Origin: Cladopsammia gracilis
Lineage: Eukaryota > Cnidaria > Anthozoa > Scleractinia > Dendrophylliidae
Reading direction: 5' to 3'
NCBI GenBank assembly: GCA_022457155.1
Contig: JAJGOT010000002.1
Location: forward strand, 2,967,001 to 3,031,000
Length of the DNA stretch: 64,000 bases
The translations under genes were made by a program, and so were the position numbers. The notes under the pieces were generated by a model. It saw only the letters and a list, made by a program, of their open reading frames with translations, was not told the origin of the DNA and searched no databases. The stretch's first letter is position 1, and every line of letters starts with the position of its first letter. Positions 43,301-54,849 of the stretch are shown piece by piece.

Positions 43301-46300
43301 ATGAATCTGTGGACCATGTACTTATGTCTTGCCTGTCTCTTTGTACACTTCCTCACAATGGATGCCAAGAAAATACCCCATAAACTGAAAACTGAGATAG
43401 CAAGTCACCAAGAGGATGCGAACAAGATTATAGAGTTTTTAACCAAAGGACTTGGAAAGCACCAAGTTTACAACAGACTGGCAACATTTGTAGACACATT
43501 TGGCAGCCGTATTGCTGGTTCTGCTAATCTTGAACATGCAATAGATTACTTGTTAGATGAATTAAAGAGTGATAAACTTGATAATGTCCATGGCGAGGAA
43601 GTGAATGTGACACATTGGGTGCGAGGTAAAGAATCGGCGCAAATGATTTTGCCAAGGAATCATTCACTTGCAATGCTTGGCCTTGGGGGTAGTGTGAGTA
43701 CACCTTCAGATGGCATTACTGCTGAAGTATTAGTTGTTCACTCTTTTGATGAGCTCCATGAAAGAGCCTCAGAGGTATGTTTCTGGTTTTGCATTTATAT
43801 AAAGCCGCAAAGTTTTTTTCACCCATGTATGTGAGGTCCAAAAGTTTTCTGACATAGTGCTTTTTTTTGTCAAAGAAAATTTGCTATATCTGAAATTTGC
43901 TTGTGTGGATGGCTATAGATGTTGTGGTTCAAATTTGTCTTTGGTTTGAAAATTTTCAAACCAGTTTAAACCAGTTGAAATTTTCCAACCAAAGAAAAAT
44001 TTGAACCACAACACAGACAAAGAAAACTTGTCACTAAATGTCACCAGACCCTTCACCTAGATGTGCTTTTTTTTCAACCTTCAAGGTCGCAAACTGCATG
44101 TTTTAGCCAGTTCAGGAAGTTTTTCTGTTTTTAGTACATAGAGTATGCTAGACCCAACCTATAAACTATTTTAATTTGTGTCCCTCTTTGTGGCTGGCTG
44201 TTCATTGTCAATAAAAGTAAGTTACGTCCTGCTGCCAGCCCAGAAGCTTCAATTAAGCAGCCCTAATTGCTTACAAATAAACCCATGCACCCAAAATGCA
44301 AAGCCAATGTGGTTGTTTACGGGAGATAGGGCCCGCTTACGAGCAGTCAGACCACAGGGGGTCTTTACTTTGAATCATGTGAATCTGTCTTTGAATCATA
44401 TAAACCTATAGTAATTTCAATGTACAAAGCACCTATCAATGCAATATATTGTATCATTCAAGTTTTGATGTAAAGGACAAAATTTTTGTTTCATTGGACT
44501 TGTAATGATATTCAATTTCTGTCTGCAGTGACCTTGAAACATGGGTGAGTGGTTACTCACCAGAGGTTTAAAATTTTCAAATCACCAGCGTTGAAAGTGG
44601 TATTTGTCCCTTACAAGAGGTTTGGATTACAGTGATTTGACTGGAAGAAATTTGGTATTTTGGAAAAGTGGTTGCTCAGGAGAGGTGGTCACTTAAGAGA
44701 GGTGGTCACTTAGGAGAGGTGGTCACTTAGGAGAGGTGGTCACTTAGGAGAGGTGGTCACTTAGGAGAAGTGGTCACTTAGGAGAGGTGTGGTCACTTAG
44801 GAGAGGTGTGGTCACTTAGGAGAAGTGGTCACTTAGGAGAAGTGGTCACTTAGGAGAGGTGGTCGCTTAGGAGAGGTGGTCGCTTAGGAGAGGTGGTCAC
44901 TTAGCAGAGGTGGTCACTTAGGAGAGGTGGTCACTTAGGAGAGGTGTGGTCACTTAGGAGAGGTGGTCACTTAGGAGAGGTGTGGTCACTTAGGAGAGGT
45001 GTGGTCACTTAGGAGAGGTGTGGTCACTTAGGAGAGGTGTGGTCACTTAGGAGACGTGGTCACTTAGGAGAGGTGTGGTCACTTAGGAGAGGTGGTCACT
45101 TAGGAGAAGTGGTCACTTAGGAGAGGTGGTCACTTAGGAGAGGTGGTCACTTAGGAGAAGTGGTCGCTTAGGAGAGGTGGTCACTTAGGAGAGGTGGTCA
45201 CTTAGGAGAAGTGGTCACTTAGGAGAGGTGGTCACTTAGGAGAGGTGGTCACTTAGGAGAGGTGTGGTCACTTAGGAGAGGTGGTCACTTAGGAGAGGTG
45301 TGGTCACTTAGGAGAGGTGTGGTCAGTTAGGAGAGGTGGTCACTTAGGAGAGGTGGTCACTTAAGAGAGGTGGTCACTTAGGAGAGGTGGTCACTTAGGA
45401 GAGGTGGTCACTTAGGAGAGGTGTGGTCACTTAGGAGAGGTGGTCACTTAGGAGAGGTGGTCACTTAGGAGAGGTGGTCACTTAGGAGAGGTGTGGTCAC
45501 TTAGGAGAGGTGGTCGCTTACAATGAAGGAGAGGCAGTCACTTAGGAGAGGTGGTCACTTAGGAGAGGTGGTCACTTGGGAGAGGTGGTCGCTTACAATG
45601 TAGGAGAGGCGGTTGCTCAGGAGAGGTGGTCACTTAGGAGAGGTGGTCGCTTAGGAGAGGTGGTCGCTTAGAAGAGGTGGTCGCTTACGATTTAGGAGAG
45701 GTATGTCTCTAGGAGAGGTGGTTGCTTAGGAGAGGCAGTCGCTTAGGAGAGGCGGTCATTTAGGTGAGGTGGTCGCTTAGGAGAGGTGGTCGCCTTTTCC
45801 AAAAGTCGCATTGTCATTGCATTTCTTTCTTTTTTTTTTGGTGAAAAAGTTTGTTGCGGTACACCACAGACTGTAAAAACCCATGCCACAGATCTGTCAC
45901 TGAAATTTTATCTCTTACTTACAGGTGCAAGGTAAAATTGTGGTTTTTAATGAGAAGTGGGTAGATTATGGCACTACAGTGGCCTATCGTGACAATAGTG
46001 CTGCAGAGACTGCAAAGCTTGGTGGCTTAGCCTCTCTTATCCGCTCTGTTACTCCTTTCTCCATCTACTCTCCTCACACTGGTTGGCAAGATTATGTTAC
46101 AGGTAAAATAAAATATTGGCAACAGAGTTTTAAACAACAAGGACCAATTTATATTTCTAACTTTTCGAACTATATTATTGGTTATATGTTTTCTGAAATC
46201 TTATATAAAGAAAAAAATTTATGTAAAGGAAAAAATATTAAATTATGTGTTTAGAATATAAAGAGTGATTTCCAAACATACATACTTCACAAAATTGAGT

Positions 46301-48758
46301 TCCACTCCACCTGGAAATGATCCAAAGAAGGAAATGAACATTGCACCAAGTACCTGACACATTTGTCTAAAATTAGGTGTCAGGAAATTGTGATAACTTG
46401 TCTGAACTCAATTTTGTGAAGGATGTACCTTTGGAAATCACTCGCTATAATCTAATGCATTAACAGTTTTTCTAAAAATAAATACCTTTTTGTAATCTTT
46501 AATTATCAAGCTTTCAGAAAATATATAGTTTGCTGGGGTTTTAATGAGGCATAGCAATAAAAAGGCATGAAAGGAAAGAGTTGCTTAAGCGTAATCTGAC
46601 ACCTTAATTCTCATGACCTCTCCGATTGATTTAGCATTGATGTTACAAGGAGAAATTTGATGCTGATCACTATATTGGGGCTTAAAGTTTAAGTGAGTAA
46701 ACAGTGCATTCAGTTTCTCACATGCTTGTGTCAAACTGGATTTAGTTATTTTTTTTCTTGTTTTTCCTTAAGGTGTAAAGAAGATTCCTACAGCATGCAT
46801 AACAGTGGAAGATGCAGAAATGATGGCAAGGATGGCTGCTCGAGGAACAAAAATAGTTGTTAACTTAAAAATGGAAGCTCAGACATTGCCACCTGCAGTA
46901 TCCAGAAACACTGTAGCAGAGATCAAAGGGAGTTTGTATCCAGAACAGGTACCTGTCTTTTTCCTTCATAGGAAACTTTATTGGACCAAACACATACACA
47001 TATTACCGATAGGAAAATTAGAAATTCAGGTGCGACAGAAGCAAAAGTACAAACAAAAAAATTAAGGTACAAAGTTAAACAAACAGCTGTATATGCTACT
47101 CACAAATTCAAATGAAAAGCTTGGGATAGCCCCCTGGACATTTATCACATTCTTCTGTGATTGTCTGTTAATGTTAATTCAAACACACAGCAAAGGAAAC
47201 AATACCTGTATTTTTGTTTCAAGAGCTGACACTTGTCATAAATGTATCATGAACATATGCCTTATTGAAGGCCCACTTAAACTCATAAGCTAACACTTTG
47301 AGACATTTCCTGCCATTAGAAATTAAAGGGACACCTAATTAATTCCCATGTTACATGAAAACTTGGTACCATCAAGGTAAATTGGCCTCCGTAAAGAGAT
47401 TCTAACCTGATGTTTTGAGTGCTAGCTAGTTTTCGTCAGAGATAGCCCTTCATTGGATTCGCACTGACAAAGGGCTAGCGCTCGAAATGTCAGCTTTTGA
47501 ATCTCTTCACAGTGGTCAAATCAGTTGATAAAACACTTCCCCACCGTCATAGCACCTCAGTTTATTTAGCAAATCTTCAACTAAATTGGATAAAAAGATT
47601 CTAAAGAGCAAAACAAAAAAAGTAGTTTGAGGATAAAGTGCAGGTTACAGGGTTGGAAGTTGATTACAGTTCATCAAATCTGATTTTGTGACAGGTGGTC
47701 AAGAAATCAAAATTGCTATTGACTGGTGAAACTTTGCACTTTTAGCTGCATTGTTTTGTGTGTTTAGTTTAAATTCATTTGCTTTCTTCCCATTTCATGA
47801 TAATTAAGCAGGCTTAAAGCAAGCTCCTGGTCATAAACTTTTATCACCCAGTACACTGTCCCTTTAAAACTAAAACCAAACCCCTTCTTTAGAGTAGTTT
47901 CAATTGAGTGTTGACAAACCAAAACCAATTTAATAATCCCTGACCAATTACAACAGAGGCAGACAATCCGATGAACCAATGAGAACTCAAAGCAAATACA
48001 TGAAACTTGCGCCAAGCGCGGGAAAACGCGTGCAAGCAAGTCACGATTGGTGTTGGTTTTACTTCTGATTAGTTGAGAAAGTGGCACGAGATTTTTTAGC
48101 TAATCATAAAGCGTAGTAATGCAAAAACAAAGGAATCACGAAATTACTTTTGACACTCAATTGAAAACCGCTCTAATGATTTGTGCAGGTTGTCCTTGTA
48201 AGTGGTCATTTAGACAGCTGGGATGTCGGCCAAGGTGCCATGGATGATGGAGGTGGGGCTTTCATTTCATGGCAAGCACTTTCAGTGATCCGTCAATTAA
48301 ACCTTAAACCAAAACGCACAATGCGCATGGTGTTATGGACGGGTGAAGAAGAGGGTCTTCTTGGAGCCCAACAGTACTACAACCGTCACAAGGCAAATGC
48401 CAGTAACTTTAGCTTGGTTATGGAGTCGGATATTGGAACATTTACACCCCTGGGCATAACCTTTAAAGGCGGTGAAAAAGCCGCTGGTATAATGAAAGAA
48501 ATCATGAAATTATTAGAGCCAATAAATGCCTCTAAACTGACAGAAACTGATGTTGGTGGTGATATTGCGTTCTGGGTGCGTGAAGGGGTGCCGGGCGGAT
48601 CCTTGGATAATGCCAATAGCAAGTACTTCTATTTTCACCACTCAAATGGCGACACCATGACTGTTGAGGACCCTGACACCTTGGACCTGTGTGCTGCAGT
48701 GTGGGCTGTGGTGGCTTATACTGTAGCTGATTTAGACGATATGCTTCCTAGAAACTAA
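43301..48758 (+). CDS. CPQ: Carboxypeptidase Q (plasma glutamate carboxypeptidase-like), four exons
   Basis: The exons are 43301-43774, 45925-46102, 46773-46948 and 48189-48758, joined by GT-AG introns of 2150, 670 and 1240 bp in consistent phases (0, 1, 0). The product is 465 aa, close to the vertebrate protein. A signal peptide (LWTMYLCLACLFVHFL) opens it, so it is secreted or lysosomal. The family are zinc M28 dipeptidases that release unsubstituted amino acids from dipeptides. Exon 4 holds the metal and catalytic residues: H in GHLDSWD, D in GAMDDGGG, the Glu pair in TGEEEGLLG, D in VMESDIGTF and H in FHHSNGDTM. All are intact. Exon 1 has IEFLTKGLG and FGSRIAGS, typical of the family. The start at 43301 precedes the signal peptide directly. 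Intron 1 contains a large minisatellite; the gene looks functional. Confidence 0.93.
43920..44013. repeat. 94 bp foldback in CPQ intron 1
   Basis: tgttgtggttcaaatttgtc and its complement aaatttgaaccacaaca form the outer arms. The inner caaaccagtttaaaccagttg is also self-complementary. The outer arm resembles that of 20281-20427. Confidence 0.85.
44655..45798 (+). repeat. 17/19 bp minisatellite in CPQ intron 1
   Basis: The unit is ggtggtcacttaggaga (17 bp) with a 19 bp form ggtgtggtcacttaggaga. There are more than sixty units over about 1.14 kb. Central units are nearly identical. The right edge (after 45500) is more diverged (gcttacaatg, aggcggtc variants), as expected for an array growing from its middle. 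It ends 126 bp before the exon 2 acceptor. Confidence 0.97.
47385..47590 (+). repeat. Dispersed repeat ending in tttatttagcaaatc in CPQ intron 3 (copy 3)
   Basis: It contains ctgacaaagggctagcgctc, gaaatgtcagcttttgaatc, and a caccgtcatagcacctcagt tail matching the blocks at 345-512 and 17098-17272. An incomplete inverted copy (gctagctagttttcgtcaga) lies directly upstream. Confidence 0.65.
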
Positions 48759-48827
48759 TGATAACTGAACTGTTTTGACAGTGACTTTTAGCCAGATTTG
48801 CGTATAATAACATTGCTCATTATAACT

Positions 48828-48856
48828 TAATATATATATATATATATATATATAAT
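48828..48856. repeat. (TA)n microsatellite in the CPQ 3' region
   Basis: About 12 TA units lie 70 bp after the CPQ stop codon, probably within the 3' UTR. Confidence 0.95.
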
Positions 48857-48859
48857 GAA

Positions 48860-50085
48860 TTTTTTAAAGTTTGATGTGTTAATTGCACAACCAATTCAGT
48901 GCATGCTCAGTGTTGTCGTTACTAGCTCTCGGAATGATCAAATTCTTATTTCTGCCTAATACATCGATAAGTTAAGAACTTAGTATCAATGAATATAGAT
49001 ATTTTTTATTCAGTTTCTATAATGAACTATGCGATTAATAGAATTCACTTTTGAAACAGTTACTTTTTCTATCATAATAGGATTGTTCAGAGCAGTTTTC
49101 CAACAAGCGTCGGAAGATTTGGTTTCCTTCGTTTTTCACTTGTGAATATGAATCAGTGTATAAAGCGGAGGGGCATACATTTGGAAATTTTCACTCGGTC
49201 CATCCAAACCAATTCTCCCCCCCCCCCCCCCCCCCCAATACGGTATCCAAGTAAGAATAATGACTAGCATCACTTGCAAAGAGCAGCTTGAAATTATGGA
49301 TATCATTAATTCAGGCCGCCACCGGGATGGTATCTTCCCGTGGTGCTTTGTTGCACCATAACAGAAAAAAGATGGCGACCGCGAAAGGGAGTAAAAGGGG
49401 GATAAGTGCCAAAGAAGATTAGGGTTAGGGTTTGGGTTAGGCTAACCCTATTGGATACAGAAGCTCACGAGCTGGAAAAATTGTCACCGCGCTGTTACTT
49501 TCATATAATTTTTTTTTTTTTTTGGGGGGGGGGGGGGGACCCGTTGGTGGAGCAAAACGTCTAAGAGAGGGGAGGGTCCAAACGTTTCGTATTTACGAGT
49601 TGCCTCATAGGAGCCTTTGATTGCATTACTATAGCCTGTGTCAGCCGCCCCTTCACCGATTCTTCTTGATGGGAGAGGGCAGCTGTACACAATGTCTATT
49701 TGACATTGTTTTTTTTTAAATAGAAACAAGTCGCGCTTTTTTCTCAACCAATCAGAATTAAAACAACAGCCAATCGTGTTTTGACGCCGGGTGCATGTTT
49801 TTGCATCGAGATTGGCTGATTGTATTGTTTGCTCCGTTGTAATTGGCCAGAATTATTTCTTGATTACTTTGAGTTGGGTTTTGCGAGACTCGAATGAAAA
49901 GTTCTCGATAACACATACGGCTTGAATTGTTGTCTCCAAGATGTTTTGTAAAACTACTGGTCATACTATAGGGAACTTTATAGCTGCTACGCAAACGCGT
50001 CAGTGAGATGCTTAGGAATATTTTTATATTGTATGCTGATTTTATTTCAACACTATTTTGTGGGCTGCGAAAACAGCGGTTAGCA
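48860..50085. other. Intergenic with homopolymer runs and a small telomere-like tract
   Basis: A C-run lies at 49219-49237 and a T-run/G-run at 49507-49538. A ttagggttagggtttggg tract sits near 49422, followed by its partial complement ctaaccct. No gene is supported; the 87- and 112-aa minus frames lack features. Confidence 0.5.
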
Positions 50086-50088
50086 TTA

Positions 50089-50864
50089 GATCCCATCCGC
50101 CTAAACCACCTCGGACATCTTATTGAAACTTATATGACGAAGTAACTGGTTAGCTTTCAGTTGAGGTTGGGGTTAGCAGTTTATATAGCAAAATTTAGGC
50201 TTAAACAACCCGAGAAGCTAGGTGGTACCCTGGTACGGTAGGCTATGTAAGCCTAAGCCTAGCTGAGGTCACAGGTTCAATCTTGAGTGGGAATTTTAGA
50301 TTTTCTTTTTTACACTTAAAGCGCCTATCACCCCTAGAAAGTTATTTTCAGAATCAACTCTATGTAGATTGAATAGTTGAATGGTAAAATATTTCTTGTT
50401 TTGAACGTCGTGTTAATGAGTTATAGAGATTTGAATTTACAAAATGCAAATTAGATTACGTCAACCCGGGAATCATTTATTATACAACTACTTGTTTTCA
50501 CCTCCAAGTAATATTTTTTACGAATCAGTTGACTACCCACAGTTTAGTTTTAGTATTTTTCAAATTAATTATCCTCAAGCTGTAAACTGCGCATTGTAAA
50601 TTGGCGTAGAAGTAATGGCAAATTCCCGGGTTGACGTCATCTAATTGGCATTTTGTAAATTCAAATCTCTATAACTCACAAACGCGACGTTCAAAACAAG
50701 AAATATTTTACCATTCAACTATTCAATGTACATAGAGTTGATTCTGAAAATAACTTTCTAGGGGTGATAGGCACTTTAAAAATTTATTGGAAATAAAATT
50801 CTAAGTGTTGACATTACGTTATAATTCTCAATAAGTGTCCGAGGTGGTTTAGGCGGATGGGATC
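50089..50864. mobile_element. MITE with tRNA-like boxes (copy A), disrupted by a second MITE
   Basis: The outer arms are gatcccatccgcctaaacca and its complement. The core matches 54536-54843, including gaagctaggtggtac, a box A-like tggtac..tgg, and a box B-like ggttcaat. It is interrupted at 50320-50775 by a TTAA-flanked element. Confidence 0.8.
50320..50775. mobile_element. 456 bp TTAA-flanked foldback (piggyBac-type target)
   Basis: The inverted ends are agcgcctatcacccctagaa on the left and ggggtgataggcact on the right. The arms are about 150 bp and continue through ttattttcagaatcaactct and aatgcaaattagattacgtc. TTAA flanks both sides (50316-50319, 50776-50779). The paralogous MITE at 54758-54761 has a single TTAA and no insert. 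Confidence 0.88.
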
Positions 50865-50989
50865 TGATGCTGACCGAAAACAGCCGCCTATCATCTGGTA
50901 TTTCTTGGTGCTAGGGAAACAATTGATGGTTAGCTATTGTGTTTTGGTGTGGGTTTTGTTTAGTGTCTATTGAATCTTTTGTATTACGT

Positions 50990-51192
50990 CAATAGGCCAT
51001 TTGCACGATGACGTCATATGACTACAACTACCAGAATGCTTCAGTTTTTTGTTTTGTAGTGCAATTTTGTAGTGCAAATTAGGCTATTGTTATTTAAACC
51101 GCACTGGGATTGCAAAATTTAAATAAGAAAGGAAAAACGAAATGATTTCTGGTAGTTGTAGTCAAATGACGCCATCGTGCAAATGGCCTATT
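50990..51192. mobile_element. 203 bp MITE with 47 bp inverted ends
   Basis: caataggccatttgcacgat on the left is mirrored by tcgtgcaaatggcctattg on the right. The arms extend through tgactacaactaccagaa. Confidence 0.88.
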
Positions 51193-51199
51193 GGTGAAT

Positions 51200-52387
51200 C
51201 AGTGCAGATACCACGCAACTCTTAAAAACCTCTGATTTCATTGGACCTGGGTATCACGCAGCCCTATTGTTTTCAGGGCTAGGGTCCATTGTTGTTTGTT
51301 CAACGATCAGTGGCGGCCCTATTGGTAGATTATCGATTTTGTAATTAAACGTTTTCAAAAAAATATGTGTCGAAGAAAAAGCAAGGGTGAAGAGTAGAGA
51401 AGCAATTTGCCACCAGACATTTGCTCAAAATTCTAAATAGTTGACTGGAATTTTCTTCTCAAGGTTTAGAATAAAAACTTGAAATAAATTGTATTTTTAT
51501 GATACCTGAATAAATGTCCAAGATTTTTTTTGTAGTGAAGGATTTTACAAACTTGATTTCAATCTGATGCGTCCAATCTTCAAAAAACGTTTTCAGTCCG
51601 TGCAATGTTCGCCCATTTGGGATTTATGTTATATGTTGAGACTTAGGTTGCCTGTGTTGTAGCCATGTTATATAAAATTCATGATATTAACCCAGTAAGC
51701 AGAGCCAATGGTCAGCACTAATTTGACAGAAGACTGAACATAAAAAGCGCAAAATCTTGAAACGAGAGAACTGATCCACGAATGCAGAATTATCCTTTGA
51801 TGAAATAATCGCCCTTTCTTGAGAGTACAAATTTCTTGGGGCCAAAGCCAACATCAATAAATGCCTTTTTATCTTATTTCCTGTGTTCCCTTGTCTTTAT
51901 CGGCCTCGAACTTTCATGGGTCTATCAACGTAAAATTAATTTTATTTGCAGTGATATCTCAAAAACACAACGTTTTTCCACTTACAATGTTTAACGTGAC
52001 GTATTTGAATTGGGCTAACCTTTTATTTTACTGGTGATATCTAAAGGTCGCCAAGAATACCCCTACTGAAATATTTAGTCCAACCGAAAATCATATACGT
52101 ACAAAATTCTTGTCCACTTAATTGGTCAATGTGCGCGAATATAATTTTGATTTTAGACTTGCTAGTTTGATAGAACATCTCTCAAAAGTGCCGGTACTAT
52201 ACTGTGGACGAATATCACCAACATCTCCAAATTCCAATTCTGGAAAGTGTCCTCAATCAGTACTCGCGTGCTACGGTGCTAAATACCTTTGACCCTTTGA
52301 TAAGGTGATTTATTTTTTATTTTTGTTTATTTAATGCATCGTCTGTCCAACGGGCATGGTCATAAAAACCAAACTGATCATATGTCA
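51200..52387. other. Intergenic, nothing recognised
   Basis: No supported gene or repeat. It probably includes the 3' UTR of the minus-strand gene ending at 52388. Confidence 0.4.
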
Positions 52388-54103
52388 TCAGCTATCATTT
52401 AGTTGTGGAGCGGTCGGAGGACGGAGGTGATGTCTGGATAATGCACCGATCAAATACAAAGTACTGCGGGGATTAGTTTTGGGTTGGTGTTCATTCAGTT
52501 TTTCTTCACCATCGTGCTCCTGAATTGCATATCCTACATTTTTTAAAACCTCCTTTTGGTCAAGTCCATGCGCTTTGACAAAATCGAGTTGTTTTGAATA
52601 CATTTCAACTCGTCTTTTGGCCACTCGTTTCCTATTGGGTATCAATATCATTCTTTCTTTTTTCTGCTCTTCATCATGTTCGTCCGTTAGCTTCTCAACT
52701 TGTTCCTGTTTAGGGCGTTTCTTTGCTTCAGATTTCGGAATTGGGGGTAGAAAACTGGTCGTTCCGCCGATATTATCCATTTTAACAACTTGAGGTCGTT
52801 GGGAATGGGAAGAGGAAATCCTTCTAACTCGCCCGCCTTCTTTGCCTTTCTCGGCTTTACCGCCAAACCCATTCTCCGATGAACTTTTCGGTGCTCTTCT
52901 GTTGTCGATATTAAGTTTTTCTCCACGAAAGCCCAATGTGCTCGTCCCTCTTCCATCCAAAGAACGTGATAGAAGTGGGTCTACGCCATTCGTATGAGCC
53001 CTAAACACTTTCCTTGCAAACATTTGCTGTCCCTGTTCGTTTATATTTATCCATGCTTCTTTAGTTTGGTGTGTCTCAGGAATATCAATCTTTTTAACGA
53101 AATCTTTAGGCCTGTCACTAATTCGAAGCCATCCCTTATCTATTTCTTTACGGTCACTCCCATGGCCTTCGCTGGCACCGCTTTCTTCAAGTGCTTTAGC
53201 ACAGTCACTTCTGCACCACTCATCTATTGATGGCCCAATTCCAACATCGTCACTTGATGATTCTGCCACTTTACGTTCATTCTGGGACTCTTCATGAAGA
53301 CTTAAATGAAATTCTTGCAGTGCCTTGGTTTTGAAGATTTTTTTGGGTTTGGGTGGTGGGTTATCGTCTAGTTGGACGTCTTTGTTTTTGCGTTCCATTT
53401 CTGAAACTACAACATCAGTCAGACGAGGTTTCGTTTCAAGCGAAGCTGCAAGCAGCCCCAATGATACCTTACGATTCAACAACTCGCTGCTGTGAAATCC
53501 AACCTTGGGTTTTCTCGCAACTCTTTTGACAAACGTCCATCGATTTTTCCCTGCTCTCTCTGCCTCCAGGCGCTGATCCAACATTTCAAGTTTAGCTTCA
53601 AGTCGTGCTAATTTTTGCTGCCCTTGGAGTCTTTGATTTCTTGTGCGGTCCCTTCTCTGGAGCAATTCCTTGATCTCTTTAATTTTGTCTTCCAAAGCTG
53701 CCTGAGCCTCTTCAAGCCGCTCCACTTCAGTTAATGTGCGAGTCCCACATCTTTCTTCTAAATTATCTTCATTATCTTCACTCTCTGAATCTTCGTCAAA
53801 TTCTTCCAAGAGTCCATTCCTTCTGAAGAATGAGTCGGGAGAAAAACCACGACTCGCCGTACTGTCTTGTTTATTACTTCTACCGTTGGAACTTTTAATG
53901 TTTGGAGATGCAGACGATGATTTTTGGTCGTATATTTGACTCGTAATCTCAACATCTTCGGGATTCTCTGAATTTTCAAGATCAAGTACTAAACTATTTA
54001 TTGCTTTTATGGCCGGTTTGAAGTTCTGTTGCCGGCCGATTCCTTTCTTTGTATTTCTCTTTTTCCTTGGCAACGGAGAGGAAGGAGAAAGCATGGCTGT
54101 CAT
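52388..54103 (-). CDS. Uncharacterised 571-aa coiled-coil, low-complexity protein
   Basis: One uninterrupted frame runs on the minus strand with coding-like composition and no transposon motifs. I do not recognise the family. Residues 1-100 are basic then Ser/Asn-rich and probably disordered. An acidic patch follows (EEFDEDSESEDNEDNLEE, about 98-115). A strong coiled coil runs from about 120 to 190 (VERLEEAQAALEDKIKEIKE, LARLEAKLEMLDQRLEAE). A middle part has WTFVKRVARKPKVGF and a proline-lysine KPKKIFK element. The C-terminal third is Lys/Arg-rich with IPNRKRVAKRRVEMYSKQL, which could serve as a nuclear-localisation or microtubule-binding segment. No signal peptide or membrane segment is seen. 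The Met at 54103 is the first in frame; the fourth residue is another Met. The lack of introns is notable beside spliced neighbours. Function is unknown. Confidence 0.8.
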   Translation of the reverse strand: MTAMLSPSSPLPRKKRNTKKGIGRQQNFKPAIKAINSLVLDLENSENPEDVEITSQIYDQKSSSASPNIKSSNGRSNKQDSTASRGFSPDSFFRRNGLLEEFDEDSESEDNEDNLEERCGTRTLTEVERLEEAQAALEDKIKEIKELLQRRDRTRNQRLQGQQKLARLEAKLEMLDQRLEAERAGKNRWTFVKRVARKPKVGFHSSELLNRKVSLGLLAASLETKPRLTDVVVSEMERKNKDVQLDDNPPPKPKKIFKTKALQEFHLSLHEESQNERKVAESSSDDVGIGPSIDEWCRSDCAKALEESGASEGHGSDRKEIDKGWLRISDRPKDFVKKIDIPETHQTKEAWININEQGQQMFARKVFRAHTNGVDPLLSRSLDGRGTSTLGFRGEKLNIDNRRAPKSSSENGFGGKAEKGKEGGRVRRISSSHSQRPQVVKMDNIGGTTSFLPPIPKSEAKKRPKQEQVEKLTDEHDEEQKKERMILIPNRKRVAKRRVEMYSKQLDFVKAHGLDQKEVLKNVGYAIQEHDGEEKLNEHQPKTNPRSTLYLIGALSRHHLRPPTAPQLNDS

Positions 54104-54535
54104 AGGTATAGTGTTCTTCGACTGAATCGCTTTTGCATCGACTCGCCGTCTTCTGAAGATTAAAACATCCCCGAGTGCTTTGTTATGAGGTCAGTTTGTT
54201 GCTAAGAAGTACATCAAAGAGTAATTTTCACTTTTGTTGGGAAACTCTGCGTGAGTTTTGAAGTATATCAACACAAGTTCTATACACCTTGTTAATTGAA
54301 TATCAGCTTTTGCCCTGAAATGATGAATTATTTAGCGATGTTTTGGATACTAAATTTCACTTGATCCTATTTTTGGAACCATAAATTTAAAGAACTGTTA
54401 ATGTCAATTAACATACAAAACTTGGAAAGTTTTCACTTCTTGTCGCGCAGCATAAAAAAAATGTGTTCCGAGAAATTGTCCTAAGTCTGAACTACTTAGG
54501 ACTTCGATGCGAGTACTTTGGAAATTGCTAGATTC

Positions 54536-54843
54536 CATAGCTCAGAAGGAGGTCGGACACCTTATTGAGACTTAAATAACGGAGTAACTGGTTTGCTTTC
54601 AGTTGAGGTTGGGGTTAGCAGTTTATGTAGTTAAATTTAGGACTAAACAACCCGAGAAGCTAGGTGGTACAGTGGTACGGTAGGCTATGTAAGCCTAAGC
54701 CTATCTGAGGTCACATGTTCAATCCTGAGTGGGGATTTAAGATTTTCTTTTTCACACTTAAAAATTTATTGAAAATAAAATTCTAAGTGTCGACATTACG
54801 TTATATAATTCTCAATAAGTGTCCGACCTCCTTCTGAGCTATA
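54536..54843. mobile_element. MITE with tRNA-like boxes (copy B, intact, about 308 bp)
   Basis: The inverted ends are ccatagctcagaaggaggtc and its complement. The interior includes gaagctaggtggtacagtgg (box A-like) and catgttcaatcctgagt (box B-like). It is an uninterrupted version of 50089-50864 and lies 430 bp upstream of the 571-aa gene. Confidence 0.85.
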
Positions 54844-54849
54844 GAAGGT

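Noticed and set aside
44655..45798. Regularly repeated array that might be taken for a CRISPR
   Set aside because: Units are contiguous with no unique spacers, the host is a metazoan, and the array lies within an intron. It is a minisatellite.
49415..49450. Telomere-like ttaggg tract
   Set aside because: Only about three units with errors. It is too short to claim a fusion or chromosome end.
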